From Xanthomonas pisi DSM 18956 (lineage in GTDB: Bacteria > Pseudomonadota > Gammaproteobacteria > Xanthomonadales > Xanthomonadaceae): 38,711 bases of DNA. Positions 8,656 through 16,338 of the stretch are shown here, piece by piece. Made by a program: the position numbers and the translations under genes. Location of the stretch: the NCBI RefSeq assembly GCF_001010415.1, contig NZ_JPLE01000074.1, positions 1 through 38,711 on the forward strand, in the 5' to 3' direction. Under the pieces are notes generated by a model, which worked only from the letters and a program-made list of their open reading frames with translations, was not told the DNA's origin and did not search any database. Within the stretch, counting starts at the first letter, position 1; each line of letters opens with the position of its first letter.

Positions 8656-8673
8656 CCCGCCTGCGGGGGAAGG
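8650..8673. repeat. REP-like hairpin, 11-bp arms
   Basis: CCTTCCCCCGC (8650-8660) and GCGGGGGAAGG (8663-8673) are perfectly complementary with a 2-base centre. TGCCCGAAGGGCGGATGGGG follows. The same arm-plus-TGCCC layout occurs inverted at positions 1-26. Confidence 0.75.
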
Positions 8674-8747
8674 TGCCCGAAGGGCGGATGGGGGCAGCAA
8701 TCCCAACCGCTTCATCGCAATCTCAGCCGCAGCGACGCCACAACCGG

Positions 8748-8760
8748 TAAAATGCGCCGG
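8748..8760 (+). promoter_or_regulatory. Candidate leaderless uvrD promoter (-10 TAAAAT)
   Basis: TAAAAT (8748-8753) is followed by six bases and then the GTG start at 8760. This geometry implies transcription starting at the first base of the gene. There is no Shine-Dalgarno sequence. Confidence 0.55.
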
Positions 8761-10946
8761 TGGATGTCTCTCATTTGCTCGATCATTTAAACCCCGCCCA
8801 GCGCGAGGCCGTTTCCGCACCGCCGGGGCATTACCTCGTGCTGGCCGGCGCCGGCTCCGGCAAGACGCGCGTGCTGATCCATCGCATCGCCTGGCTCAAC
8901 GAAGTCCAGGGCGTGCCCAACCACGGCATCTTTGCGGTGACCTTCACCAACAAGGCCGCCGGTGAAATGCGTCACCGCACCGACCTGCAGCTGCGTAATG
9001 GCAGCCGCGGGATGTGGATCGGCACCTTCCACGGGCTGGCGCATCGGCTGCTGCGCCTGCATTGGCAGGACGCGCGGCTACCCGAAGGCTTCCAGGTCAT
9101 GGACAGCGACGACCAACTGCGGTTGGTCAAGCGCGTGGTGCAGTCGCTGGAACTGGACGAGAGCAAGTATCCGCCCAAGCAGATGAGCTGGTGGATCAAC
9201 GAGCAGAAGGACGAGGGCCGCCGTCCGCAGCACATCCAGCCCGAGCCCAGCGACGACTGGACCGAGGTGCGCCGACAGGTGTACGCGGCCTATCAGCAAC
9301 GCTGCGACCGCTCCGGGCTGCTGGATTTTGCCGAGCTGCTGCTGCGCGCGCACGAACTGCTGCGCGACACCCCGGCCTTGCTGGCGCATTACCGCGCGCG
9401 CTTTCGCGAAATTCTGGTCGACGAGTTCCAGGACACCAACGCCATCCAGTACGCCTTCGTGCGCGTGCTGGCCGGCGAGACCGGGCATGTGTTCGTGGTC
9501 GGCGACGACGACCAGGCCATCTATGGCTGGCGCGGTGCCAAGGTCGAGAACGTACAGAAGTTCCTCAAGGATTTTCCCGGCGCGCAGACCGTGCGGCTGG
9601 AGCAGAACTACCGCTCCAGCGCCAATATCCTGGGCGCGGCCAATGCGGTGATCGCGCACAACCCGGACCGCATCGGCAAGCAGCTGTGGACCGATTCGGG
9701 CGATGGCGACCCGATCGATCTGTACGCGGCCTACAACGAGGTCGACGAGGCGCGCTACGCGGTGGAGCGCGCGCGCCAGTGGGTGCGCGATGGCGGCAGC
9801 TACGGCGAAGTGGCGGTGCTGTATCGCAGTAATGCCCAATCGCGCGCGCTGGAAGAGGCACTGATTTCCGAGCAATTGCCGTACCGCGTATATGGCGGCA
9901 TGCGCTTTTTCGAGCGTGCCGAAATCAAGGATGCGCTGGCGTACCTGCGCCTGCTCACCAACCGCAGCGACGACGCCGCGTTCGAACGCGCGGTCAATAC
10001 GCCCACGCGCGGCATCGGCGACCGCACGCTGGACGAAGTGCGCCGGCTGGCACGCGCCAACGCGCTGTCGTTGTGGGAAGCGGCGATGCTGGCCACGCAG
10101 GAAAACGGTCTGGCCGCACGGGCGCGCAATGCGCTGGCCACCTTCCTGAGTCTGGTCGGCCAGCTGCATGCCGAAACCGGCGAAATGGAACTGGCCGAAC
10201 GCATCGACCACGTGCTGATGCGCTCGGGCCTGCGCGAGCATTGGGCCAAGGAGAGCCGCGGCGGGCTGGATTCGGAATCGCGCACCGAGAACCTGGACGA
10301 ACTGGTGTCGGTGGCCTCGCGCTTCACCCGGCCCGATGACGAAGACAGCCAGGGCATGACCGAGCTGGTCGCCTTTCTGGCCTACGCTTCGCTGGAAGCT
10401 GGCGAAGGCCAGGCACAGGCCGGCGAAGAAGGCGTGCAGCTGATGACGCTGCATTCGGCCAAGGGCCTGGAATTTCCCATCGTGTTTCTGGTCGGCCTGG
10501 AAGATGGCCTGTTCCCGAGCGCGCGCTCGCTGGAAGAAAGCGGCCGGCTGGAAGAAGAACGGCGCCTGGCGTATGTGGGCATCACCCGCGCGCGGCAGAA
10601 ACTGGTGCTGTGCTATGCCGAATCGCGACGCATCCACGGCCAGGATAACTACAACGTCCCGTCGCGGTTCTTGCGCGAGATTCCACGCGAGTTGTTGAAC
10701 GAAGTGCGCCCCAAGGTGCAGGTCTCGCGCACCGCTTCGCTGGGCGCAACGCGTGGCGGTCCGGTGCACGGAATCGTGGAGACCGCGCCGATCAAACTCG
10801 GTGCCAACGTCGAGCACCCCACCTTCGGTGGCGGCGTGGTCGTCGACTACGAAGGCGCCGGTGCGCATGCCCGCGTGCAGGTGCAGTTCGACGAGGTCGG
10901 CGCCAAATGGCTGGTGATGGCGTACGCCAACTTGACGGTGGTGTAG
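8760..10946 (+). CDS. uvrD: DNA helicase II (UvrD)
   Basis: This 728-residue superfamily-1 3'-5' helicase works in nucleotide excision repair and methyl-directed mismatch repair. The Walker A motif GAGSGKTR lies near residues 30-37, motif Ia VTFTNKAAGEMRHR follows, motif II DEFQDTN is near residue 221, motif III is GDDDQAIYGWRGA, and motif V/VI are LMTLHSAKGLEFPIVF and YVGITRARQKL. The protein begins at a GTG; MDVSHLLDHLNPAQREAV closely matches the start of E. coli UvrD (MDVSYLLDSLN), which fixes the start. The C-terminal tail FGGGVVVDYEGAG...VQVQFDEVGAKWLV is the usual RNA-polymerase-binding Tudor-like region of UvrD/PcrA. Rep is the alternative, but both ends favour UvrD. Confidence 0.95.
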   Translation: MDVSHLLDHLNPAQREAVSAPPGHYLVLAGAGSGKTRVLIHRIAWLNEVQGVPNHGIFAVTFTNKAAGEMRHRTDLQLRNGSRGMWIGTFHGLAHRLLRLHWQDARLPEGFQVMDSDDQLRLVKRVVQSLELDESKYPPKQMSWWINEQKDEGRRPQHIQPEPSDDWTEVRRQVYAAYQQRCDRSGLLDFAELLLRAHELLRDTPALLAHYRARFREILVDEFQDTNAIQYAFVRVLAGETGHVFVVGDDDQAIYGWRGAKVENVQKFLKDFPGAQTVRLEQNYRSSANILGAANAVIAHNPDRIGKQLWTDSGDGDPIDLYAAYNEVDEARYAVERARQWVRDGGSYGEVAVLYRSNAQSRALEEALISEQLPYRVYGGMRFFERAEIKDALAYLRLLTNRSDDAAFERAVNTPTRGIGDRTLDEVRRLARANALSLWEAAMLATQENGLAARARNALATFLSLVGQLHAETGEMELAERIDHVLMRSGLREHWAKESRGGLDSESRTENLDELVSVASRFTRPDDEDSQGMTELVAFLAYASLEAGEGQAQAGEEGVQLMTLHSAKGLEFPIVFLVGLEDGLFPSARSLEESGRLEEERRLAYVGITRARQKLVLCYAESRRIHGQDNYNVPSRFLREIPRELLNEVRPKVQVSRTASLGATRGGPVHGIVETAPIKLGANVEHPTFGGGVVVDYEGAGAHARVQVQFDEVGAKWLVMAYANLTVV

Positions 10947-10962
10947 TCCGGTTTGCATTCCC

Positions 10963-10990
10963 CTGCGATTGCGTTTTTTAGCAGTCGCAG
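10963..10990. other. Stem-loop downstream of uvrD
   Basis: CTGCGATTGC (10963-10972) pairs with GCAGTCGCAG (10981-10990), with one G-T wobble. The T-run sits in the loop, not after the stem, so it is not a classical terminator in either direction. Confidence 0.45.
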
Positions 10991-11125
10991 TCGTAGTGCG
11001 ATTGCATCGCGCGTGCAACGAGAGAGCCCGAGCGCTGATGCGTGTCACGCGTCAAGCGAGATCGCGTGACGCGTGCGGCAGACGGCAGGTGGATGAAGCG
11101 CCGTCGCCGTCGCCCCGTTGTGCGC

Positions 11126-11488
11126 TTACATTTCCCAGCTGAAGCTGGAGTTGATCTGCTTGCCGTTCACGGTAAGTGTCGACTTGTTGGCGAGCACGAC
11201 CAGGGTAAACGCCGGCACACGCGTGTCGTGTCCTGCGTAAATCAGGCGGAGGATTCTGCGCTTGGTATCGAACGTCTTGACCTGGAAACTGCCCCGCAAC
11301 AACACGCCCTTGTTGTCGCCGGGTGCTTGGAAATCAATGCTGGCGATGACGGGACGACGGTCGCTGCCGACTTCGAAGGTCATCGAGTATCCGCCGCCTT
11401 CGAACGAAAGTGAGGAAGTTGCGTGAGCAGGTGTGCTGAGGCATGCCCACAGCAGCAACGCAATGCAGGCGGCTACAAAGCGTGTCAT
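11126..11488 (-). CDS. Small secreted protein of unknown function
   Basis: This 120-residue protein starts with a clear Sec signal peptide (MTRFVAACIALLLWACLSTPAHA, cleavage after AHA). The mature 97 residues alternate short polar and hydrophobic stretches as in a beta-rich domain (SLSFEGGGYSMTFEVG, LRLIYAGHDTRVPAFTLVVLANKSTLTVNG). There are no cysteines in the mature part. AAGGATGACGTC precedes the ATG at 11488 and supports the start. No family was recognised. It converges with uvrD and shows no operon partner. Confidence 0.7.
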   Translation of the reverse strand: MTRFVAACIALLLWACLSTPAHATSSLSFEGGGYSMTFEVGSDRRPVIASIDFQAPGDNKGVLLRGSFQVKTFDTKRRILRLIYAGHDTRVPAFTLVVLANKSTLTVNGKQINSSFSWEM

Positions 11489-11805
11489 GACGTCATCCTT
11501 GAACGTGGTCGTGCTGGAAGGCCACGGTTAGGAGTATCGATGCGCACACAGCGGCATTGCAACGTCTGCGGCAAGCAATGCAGTGGCGGCACAGCAGCCG
11601 CACGGCCGCGGCCGGTGCTCGGAATCCGCATTGGCCGTTTCCACTTCGGTGGTGAGCGCGCCAGTCGCTTCAACCAGTCGCCCGATCGCGACGTTCTGCA
11701 AGCCGCATGAGCCGGCAATCGGGCCATTGGTGCATCGCTCGATGCGTGCCTGCCCAGATCCATGCCACCCTGGTACCACTTCATTGCACAGGTGCGCGCG
11801 ACGGC
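11489..11805. other. Gap with no recognised gene
   Basis: No coding frame with plausible composition and no clear repeat is seen. It must contain the promoters of the divergent secreted-protein gene and the acetyltransferase gene, but no convincing -10/-35 pair stands out. Confidence 0.5.
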
Positions 11806-12387
11806 ATGCAAACCGAAAAACAGAAGATGCTGGCAGGCGAACTCTACAACGCGGCCGACGCGCAACTGCAGGCAGATCAGGCGGCCGCTGCCGAGTGGAT
11901 GGTGCGTTACAACGCAGCCGCCCTGCAGACCGCGGCGCAGCGACATGCGCTGTTGCGTGAGCGGTTGGCCGAAGTCGGCGCGGGCGCGGTAATCCGCCCG
12001 CCGTTTCATTGCGACTACGGCTACAACATCCGTCTGGGCGCGGGCGTGTTCCTCAACTTCAATTGCGTGATCCTGGATATCTGCGAGGTCAGTATCGGCG
12101 ATGGCACGCAGGTGGGGCCTGCGGTGCAGTTCTACGCCGCCGACCATCCGCGCGATGCGGCCGGCCGCGCCAGCGGTCTGGAATTTGGACGGCCGATCCG
12201 CATCGGGCGCAATGTGTGGATCGGCGGCGGGGCCATCATCCTGCCGGGCGTGCGCATTGGCGACGATGCATTGATCGGCGCCGGTGCGGTGGTCACCCGC
12301 GACGTGCCGGCGGGTGCGACGGCAGTGGGCAACCCCGCGCGCGTGCGCGGGATGCGGCCCGATCCGGATGCCGCGGCGACGGATTGA
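11806..12387 (+). CDS. maa: Maltose/galactoside O-acetyltransferase family protein
   Basis: This 193-residue protein is a left-handed beta-helix (hexapeptide) acetyltransferase. The N-terminal Mac domain is clear (TEKQKMLAGELYNAADAQL), followed by PPFHCDYGYNIRLGAGVFLNFNCVILD, the catalytic-His region QFYAADHPRD, and terminal hexapeptide turns IGRNVWIGGGAIILPGVRIGDDALIGAGAVVTRDVP. Such enzymes transfer acetyl from acetyl-CoA to maltose, glucose or other sugars in the cytoplasm. The ATG at 11806 gives the family's normal start; the frame extends 33 codons upstream with unrelated sequence. No strong ribosome-binding site is visible. Nodulation NodL-type and LacA-type enzymes are indistinguishable without activity data. 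Confidence 0.85.
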   Translation: MQTEKQKMLAGELYNAADAQLQADQAAAAEWMVRYNAAALQTAAQRHALLRERLAEVGAGAVIRPPFHCDYGYNIRLGAGVFLNFNCVILDICEVSIGDGTQVGPAVQFYAADHPRDAAGRASGLEFGRPIRIGRNVWIGGGAIILPGVRIGDDALIGAGAVVTRDVPAGATAVGNPARVRGMRPDPDAAATD

Positions 12388-12484
12388 GTGGATCGAAAAA
12401 CGCGTTGCATGCGATGTGACCGGCCTTGCATGCAAGACACGTCATAGCAAAACAACATTAGCCGCCACACCAGCACTTGCAGCA

Positions 12485-12498
12485 TTGATCCACATCAA
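12485..12498. promoter_or_regulatory. Perfect FNR/ANR box
   Basis: TTGATCCACATCAA matches the FNR/ANR consensus TTGAT-N4-ATCAA at every defined base. It is centred about 84 bp before the universal-stress gene ATG. It is the only such site noticed in the window. A class II site would put the transcript start near 12533. Confidence 0.65.
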
Positions 12499-12575
12499 GG
12501 CAACCAGCACCAGCGCCTGTCACCGTGAGTCCGGCACCACAAACGGCAGCATTGCCACCCTTGCAGGAGGTCACC

Positions 12576-13022
12576 ATGTACAAACGTATTCTCATCGCCA
12601 TCGATGCATCCGAGTTGTCGCATCGCGGCTTGTTTCAGGGGCTGGAATTGGCCAAGGCCACCGGTGCCAAGGTCGACATCGTCACCGTGTCCGAGCCGTG
12701 GGCGATGGGCATGTATGACGCGATGGGTTGGAGTGTGGGGTACGAGGCGAGCCCGGAATACCGTACCGAGCGCGAAGCCGCTGCCGAGAAGATCCTGCGT
12801 CCTGCGCTGGAGCTGGCGGCAGCCGCCAATATCAAGGCCACGTCACGGCATGTGCTGGACCGCTTCGCGGCCGAAGGCATCGTGCAGACCGCCGAAGAAT
12901 GCAAAAGCGACCTGATCATCATGACTTCGCATGGGCCACGTGGCGTGCGCCGCATGTTGCTCGGTAGCCAGACGGTGGAAGTGCTCACGCACAGCACGAT
13001 TCCGGTCCTGGTAATTCGCTGA
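12576..13022 (+). CDS. Universal stress protein (UspA family)
   Basis: This 148-residue single-domain Usp begins with MYKRILIAIDASELSHRGL (strand 1 and the ATP-pocket Asp). The C-terminal nucleotide-binding motif G-2x-G-9x-G-S/T is close to consensus in SHGPRGVRRMLLGSQT. AGGAGGTCACC is a strong ribosome-binding site for the ATG at 12576. Usp proteins bind ATP and support survival under starvation or low oxygen. The perfect FNR/ANR box upstream suggests oxygen-limited induction, as for several Pseudomonas usp genes. It is probably monocistronic, because REP elements follow. Confidence 0.92.
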   Translation: MYKRILIAIDASELSHRGLFQGLELAKATGAKVDIVTVSEPWAMGMYDAMGWSVGYEASPEYRTEREAAAEKILRPALELAAAANIKATSRHVLDRFAAEGIVQTAEECKSDLIIMTSHGPRGVRRMLLGSQTVEVLTHSTIPVLVIR

Positions 13023-13083
13023 GGCCGACGCCGTACGATCCCGTTGACGAGCAGGTACGCAGGCCACCCGTCGCATTGTTTCA

Positions 13084-13154
13084 TGTAGGAGCGCACCCGG
13101 GCGCGATGTGGCGTACCGGGAATGCCGCATCGCGCACAGGTGCGCTCCTACACA
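13084..13154. repeat. GTAGGAGCG REP/BIME unit, copy 1
   Basis: TGTAGGAGCGC and GCGCTCCTACA form the ends, with inner CGGGCGCGATGTGGCG and TACCGGGAATGCCGCATCGC also partly palindromic. It is a direct repeat of the element at 13232. Such units could form a strong stem-loop 3' of the stress-protein gene and stabilise or end its transcript. Confidence 0.8.
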
Positions 13155-13189
13155 ACGTCTAGGGCTTGCGGTGTGTACGAAGCAGGCAA

Positions 13190-13214
13190 GACCGCGATCA
13201 GTAGGTGCGCGGTC
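13190..13214. other. Small inverted repeat between the two REP units
   Basis: GACCGCG (13190-13196) pairs with CGCGGTC (13208-13214) around an 11-base centre. No gene is near enough to assign a role; it may be a spacer hairpin of the REP doublet. Confidence 0.35.
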
Positions 13215-13231
13215 TGATGCATACGCATGTC

Positions 13232-13304
13232 TGTAGGAGCGCCCTCGGGCGCGATGTAGCGTTACCGGGAATGCCACATCGCGCCCAGGTGCGCTCCTAC
13301 ACAA
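13232..13304. repeat. GTAGGAGCG REP/BIME unit, copy 2
   Basis: The outer arms TGTAGGAGCGC/GCGCTCCTACA and the inner GCGCGATGTAGCG-TTACCGGGAATGCC text are the same as in copy 1, with scattered substitutions. It ends 11 bp from the stop of the AraC gene on the other strand, so it lies 3' of both flanking genes. Confidence 0.8.
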
Positions 13305-13314
13305 ACCATTGCGC

Positions 13315-13908
13315 TCAGCCCTTCATCGGTTCCAACTGCGCGGCAAAGCGCGGTGCCGGCCGGGCGAGCCGGCGCAACGCTTCGGCATGCACCAGCGGGG
13401 ACCCCGCGGTGGGCGTGAGCACGCCATTGCGCAGCGATGCGTGCTCGGGCAGCGCCTGGTGGTTCAGTTCGCGCATGAAACGCCACATCGGCATGTAATG
13501 GCCGCGGCGCGGTGCCGGTGCGTGCGGCGTGGCGCGGCATTGGCGGCGCCACTGCATCGGCGGCATGCCGAAGCGTTGCTGGAAGGCGCGCTGGAACTGC
13601 CGCTCCGAGGCAAACCCCATTTCGTACAGCAGCCAGGTCAGGCTGCACTCCGGATACGCCTGCAGATAACGGTGCGCCGTGCACAGGCGCTGTTCGCGGA
13701 TATAGCTGGCCACGCCGCCACGCGACTGGAACAGCCGATACAAGGACGCGCGCGACAGCGCGAACGCCTGTTGCAACGACTCGGTACCGAGCTCGGCATC
13801 GCCGATGTGCTGCTCGATATAGGCCAGCAGATCGATCATCAGCGGCGCATGCGCCTCCATGGTCGAGGACGCTTGTGGAACGATGGCGCTGTAGTAGCTG
13901 ATGCTCAT
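13315..13908 (-). CDS. AraC-family transcriptional regulator
   Basis: This 197-residue protein has a single AraC/XylS DNA-binding domain (about residues 25-125): IEQHIGDAELGTESLQQAFALSRASLYRLFQSRGG is the first helix-turn-helix and EMGFASERQFQRAFQQRFGMPPMQWRR the second. There is no N-terminal sugar/effector cupin domain, so it resembles the short, ligand-free AraC class. The ATG at 13908 is preferred; a GTG at 13929 is possible. It faces the tssB operon across about 350 bp, so it may regulate T6SS expression. That is inference from position only. The last 70 residues show no known domain. Confidence 0.82.
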   Translation of the reverse strand: MSISYYSAIVPQASSTMEAHAPLMIDLLAYIEQHIGDAELGTESLQQAFALSRASLYRLFQSRGGVASYIREQRLCTAHRYLQAYPECSLTWLLYEMGFASERQFQRAFQQRFGMPPMQWRRQCRATPHAPAPRRGHYMPMWRFMRELNHQALPEHASLRNGVLTPTAGSPLVHAEALRRLARPAPRFAAQLEPMKG

Positions 13909-14263
13909 GCGGTGCTGCCTGCGGCCCACTCCCCGGGGCCTGTCCTTTGATCAACCGAAAAAAGCATCGCCAACCCATCACGTTTCTTTCACGAAGTCGG
14001 CCACGCATCACGCATCGGCACGATTGAGACGATTTGTCGGGTGAGCCTGCAGGGGCATTCCTAGACTCGCCGCAACGCTGAAGAGGCGTCATCGCACGGC
14101 CTGTCGCTTGGGTCCGCGTGGTGCGGCAGTTGCGGGCAGGCCCGCAGCGCCGGCGTCGCACGCAGGCTCCAGGCGATCGGCCGGGCCGGCGATATCCAGG
14201 CCACAAGACAGCGCACGTGCCCCGCACGTTGGCGCAACGGGCAAGCTCAATCGGAGATCAGGC
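13909..14263. other. Divergent regulatory region between araC-type gene and tssB
   Basis: No gene is supported. The tssB-side promoter motif lies at 14025-14042, leaving a long leader of about 220 bases before tssB. GGAG about 10 bases before the tssB ATG is its ribosome-binding site. Confidence 0.55.
14025..14042 (+). promoter_or_regulatory. Candidate EcfK promoter/operator upstream of tssB
   Basis: TGAGACGATTTGTCGGGT shares GAGACGA-N2-3-GTCGG with sites upstream of PAAR (33866) and vgrG (35890). CTAGAC at 14057-14062 may be the -10. The core GACGA..TGTC is itself dyad-like, so an operator is an alternative. Confidence 0.5.
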
Positions 14264-14773
14264 ATGGCCAGCAGTCAGAAGTTCATCGCCCGCAACCGGG
14301 CGCCACGCGTGCAGATCGAATACGACGTGGAGGTCTACGGCGCGCAGAAGAAGGTGCAGATTCCGTTCGTGATGGGCGTGCTGTCGGATCTGTCCGGCGC
14401 CAACGCCGGCGAGCTTCCATCGCTGGACGAACGCAAGGCATTGGAGATCGATGTCGACAACTTCGACAGCCGTCTGCAGTCGATGCGCCCGCGTGCGCAG
14501 TTCAAGGTGCCCAACACGCTCACCGGCGAAGGCGAGCTGGCGGTGGATATCACCTTCGAAAGCATGGACGACTTTTCGCCGGCCGCCATCGCGCGCAAGG
14601 TCGCGCCGCTGGCCAAGTTGCTGGAGGCACGCACGCAGCTGGCCAACCTGGACACCTATATGGATGGCAAGGCCGGCGCCGAGCAGTTGATCGCCAATGC
14701 CATCCGCGACCCGGCGTTGCTGCAGTCGCTGGTATCGGCGGCCAAGCCTGCCTCCGAACCGGAAGGAGCCTGA
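14264..14773 (+). CDS. tssB: T6SS contractile sheath small subunit TssB
   Basis: This 169-residue TssB/VipA/ImpB protein pairs with TssC to build the cytoplasmic contractile sheath. Family landmarks are RAPRVQIEYDVEVYGAQKKVQIPFVMGVLSDLSG near the N-terminus and the conserved C-terminal half beginning VDITFESMDDFSPAAIARKVAPLAKLLEAR. The ATG at 14264 gives the family's usual start (SSQKFIARNRAPRV). It is the first gene of the operon; tssC starts 4 bp after its stop. Confidence 0.96.
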   Translation: MASSQKFIARNRAPRVQIEYDVEVYGAQKKVQIPFVMGVLSDLSGANAGELPSLDERKALEIDVDNFDSRLQSMRPRAQFKVPNTLTGEGELAVDITFESMDDFSPAAIARKVAPLAKLLEARTQLANLDTYMDGKAGAEQLIANAIRDPALLQSLVSAAKPASEPEGA

Positions 14774-14777
14774 CGCC

Positions 14778-16271
14778 ATGTCCGCCACCGAAGCCGCACT
14801 GGCCAGCAGCAGTACCGAAACCAGCGAGCAGGGCGATTTTGCCGCGCTGCTCAATCGCGAGTTCCGCCCCAAGAGCGAACGCGCCAAGGAAGAAGTGGAA
14901 GCGGCGGTACGCACGCTCGCCGAGCAGGTGCTCAACCGCAGCGATGTGGTCGGCGAAGACGTCTCGCAAACCATCAAGGCGTATATCGCGCAGATCGACC
15001 GCACGCTCACCCAGCAGCTCAACCAGATCCTGCATCACCCCGATCTGCAGCAGCTCGAAGGTGCCTGGCGCGGCCTGCATTACCTGGTCAACAACACCGA
15101 GACCGACCAGCAGCTCAAGATCCGCGTGCTGAACATCAGCAAGAAGGAACTGGGCAAGGTGCTCAAGCGCTACAAGGGCACCGCCTGGGACCAGAGCCCG
15201 ATCTTCAAGAAGGTCTACGAGCAGGAATACGGCCAGCTCGGCGGCGAGCCGTATGGCTGCCTGGTCGGCGATTACTACTTCGACCAGAGCCCGCCGGATG
15301 TGGAATTGCTCAACGGCATCGCACAGGTTGCCGCGGCTGCGCACGCTCCGTTCATTGCCGCAGCCGCGCCCAAATTGATGGGCATGGACAACTGGAACGA
15401 GCTGTCCAACCCGCGCGATCTGGCAAAAATCTTTTCCACGCCCGATTACGCCGCATGGCGCTCGCTGCGCGAGTCGGAAGATTCCAAGTACATCGGCCTG
15501 GCGATGCCGCGCACGCTGTCGCGCCTGCCGTACGGCGCAGCTACCAGCCCGGTGGACGAGTTCGATTTCGAAGAAGAGACCACCGGCGCCGATTCCGGCA
15601 AGTACACCTGGCAGAACGCGGCCTATGCGATGGCGGTGAACATCAACCGCTCGTTCAAGCAGTACGGCTGGTGCTCGCGCATTCGCGGTATCGAATCCGG
15701 CGGCGCGGTGGAAGGCTTGCCCACGCACACCTTCCCTACCGACGACGGTGGCGTGGATATGAAGTGCCCGACCGAAGTGGCGATCACCGATCGGCGTTCG
15801 GCCGAGCTGGACAAGATGGGCCTGATGCCGCTGGTGCATCGCAAGAACTCGGACATGGCCGCCTTCATCAGCGCGCAGTCCTTGAACAAGCCCGACGAAT
15901 ACGACGACCCGGATGCCACCGCCAACGCCGCGCTGGGCGCGCGTTTGCCGTACATGTTCGCCTGCTGCCGCTTTGCGCATTACCTCAAGTGCATCGTGCG
16001 CGACAAGATCGGTAGCTTCAGCAGCCGCGAGCAGATGCAGAGCTGGCTGGGCAAGTGGATCTTGAATTACGTCGACGGCGATCCGGCCAACTCGAGCGAA
16101 GAATACAAGGCCAGCCATCCGCTGGCCGCGGCCGAAGTCGTGGTGGAGGAAGTGGAAGGGGCTCCGGGCTACTACACCTCCAAGTTCTTCCTGAAGCCGC
16201 ATTACCAACTGGAAGGTTTGACCGTCTCATTGCGTTTGGTTTCCCGGTTGCCGTCTCAGGCCAAGGCCTGA
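14778..16271 (+). CDS. tssC: T6SS contractile sheath large subunit TssC
   Basis: This 497-residue TssC/VipB/ImpC is the major sheath protein. Typical segments are NQILHHPDLQQLEGAWRGLHYLV, GEPYGCLVGDYYFDQSP, FIAAAAPKLMGMDNW and the C-terminal LPYMFACCRFAHYLKCIVRDKIGSF with GYYTSKFFLKPHYQLEGLTVSLRLVSRLP. Its N-terminal helix is the ClpV-binding element in the family. GGAAGGAGCC lies upstream of the ATG at 14778. Confidence 0.97.
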   Translation: MSATEAALASSSTETSEQGDFAALLNREFRPKSERAKEEVEAAVRTLAEQVLNRSDVVGEDVSQTIKAYIAQIDRTLTQQLNQILHHPDLQQLEGAWRGLHYLVNNTETDQQLKIRVLNISKKELGKVLKRYKGTAWDQSPIFKKVYEQEYGQLGGEPYGCLVGDYYFDQSPPDVELLNGIAQVAAAAHAPFIAAAAPKLMGMDNWNELSNPRDLAKIFSTPDYAAWRSLRESEDSKYIGLAMPRTLSRLPYGAATSPVDEFDFEEETTGADSGKYTWQNAAYAMAVNINRSFKQYGWCSRIRGIESGGAVEGLPTHTFPTDDGGVDMKCPTEVAITDRRSAELDKMGLMPLVHRKNSDMAAFISAQSLNKPDEYDDPDATANAALGARLPYMFACCRFAHYLKCIVRDKIGSFSSREQMQSWLGKWILNYVDGDPANSSEEYKASHPLAAAEVVVEEVEGAPGYYTSKFFLKPHYQLEGLTVSLRLVSRLPSQAKA

Positions 16272-16288
16272 GTCCAGCCATGATCCGT

Positions 16289-16305
16289 CGATCCTGTCGG
16301 GATCG
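16289..16305 (+). promoter_or_regulatory. Stem-loop with TGTCGG in the hcp leader
   Basis: CGATCC (16289-16294) pairs with GGATCG (16300-16305) around TGTCG. The TGTCGGGA in it resembles the right half of the tssB/PAAR/vgrG motif. It could be a weaker internal promoter for hcp, or a transcript-processing hairpin between tssC and hcp. Confidence 0.35.
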
Positions 16306-16338
16306 TCCCATTCAGTCCGATATCTCAAGGAGTAATTC

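Larger units (their letters stand above)
8278..8759. other. Repeat-filled intergenic region upstream of uvrD
   Basis: No gene is supported. The stretch contains a 20-bp tandem duplication (8423-8462), a hairpin (8457-8482), four degenerate 35-37-bp tandem units (8512-8655), a strong 11-bp-arm hairpin (8650-8673), and the uvrD promoter at its right end. Confidence 0.7.

Noticed and set aside
10973..10980. T-run after uvrD as a rho-independent terminator
   Set aside because: The Ts are in the loop of the stem rather than after it, so the element does not have terminator geometry.
9078..11048. 656-codon open frame opposite uvrD
   Set aside because: The plus strand carries all helicase motifs. 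The antisense frame has no ribosome-binding site and low-complexity composition.
14550..16208. 552-codon open frame opposite tssC
   Set aside because: Antisense shadow of a highly conserved T6SS gene, without independent support.
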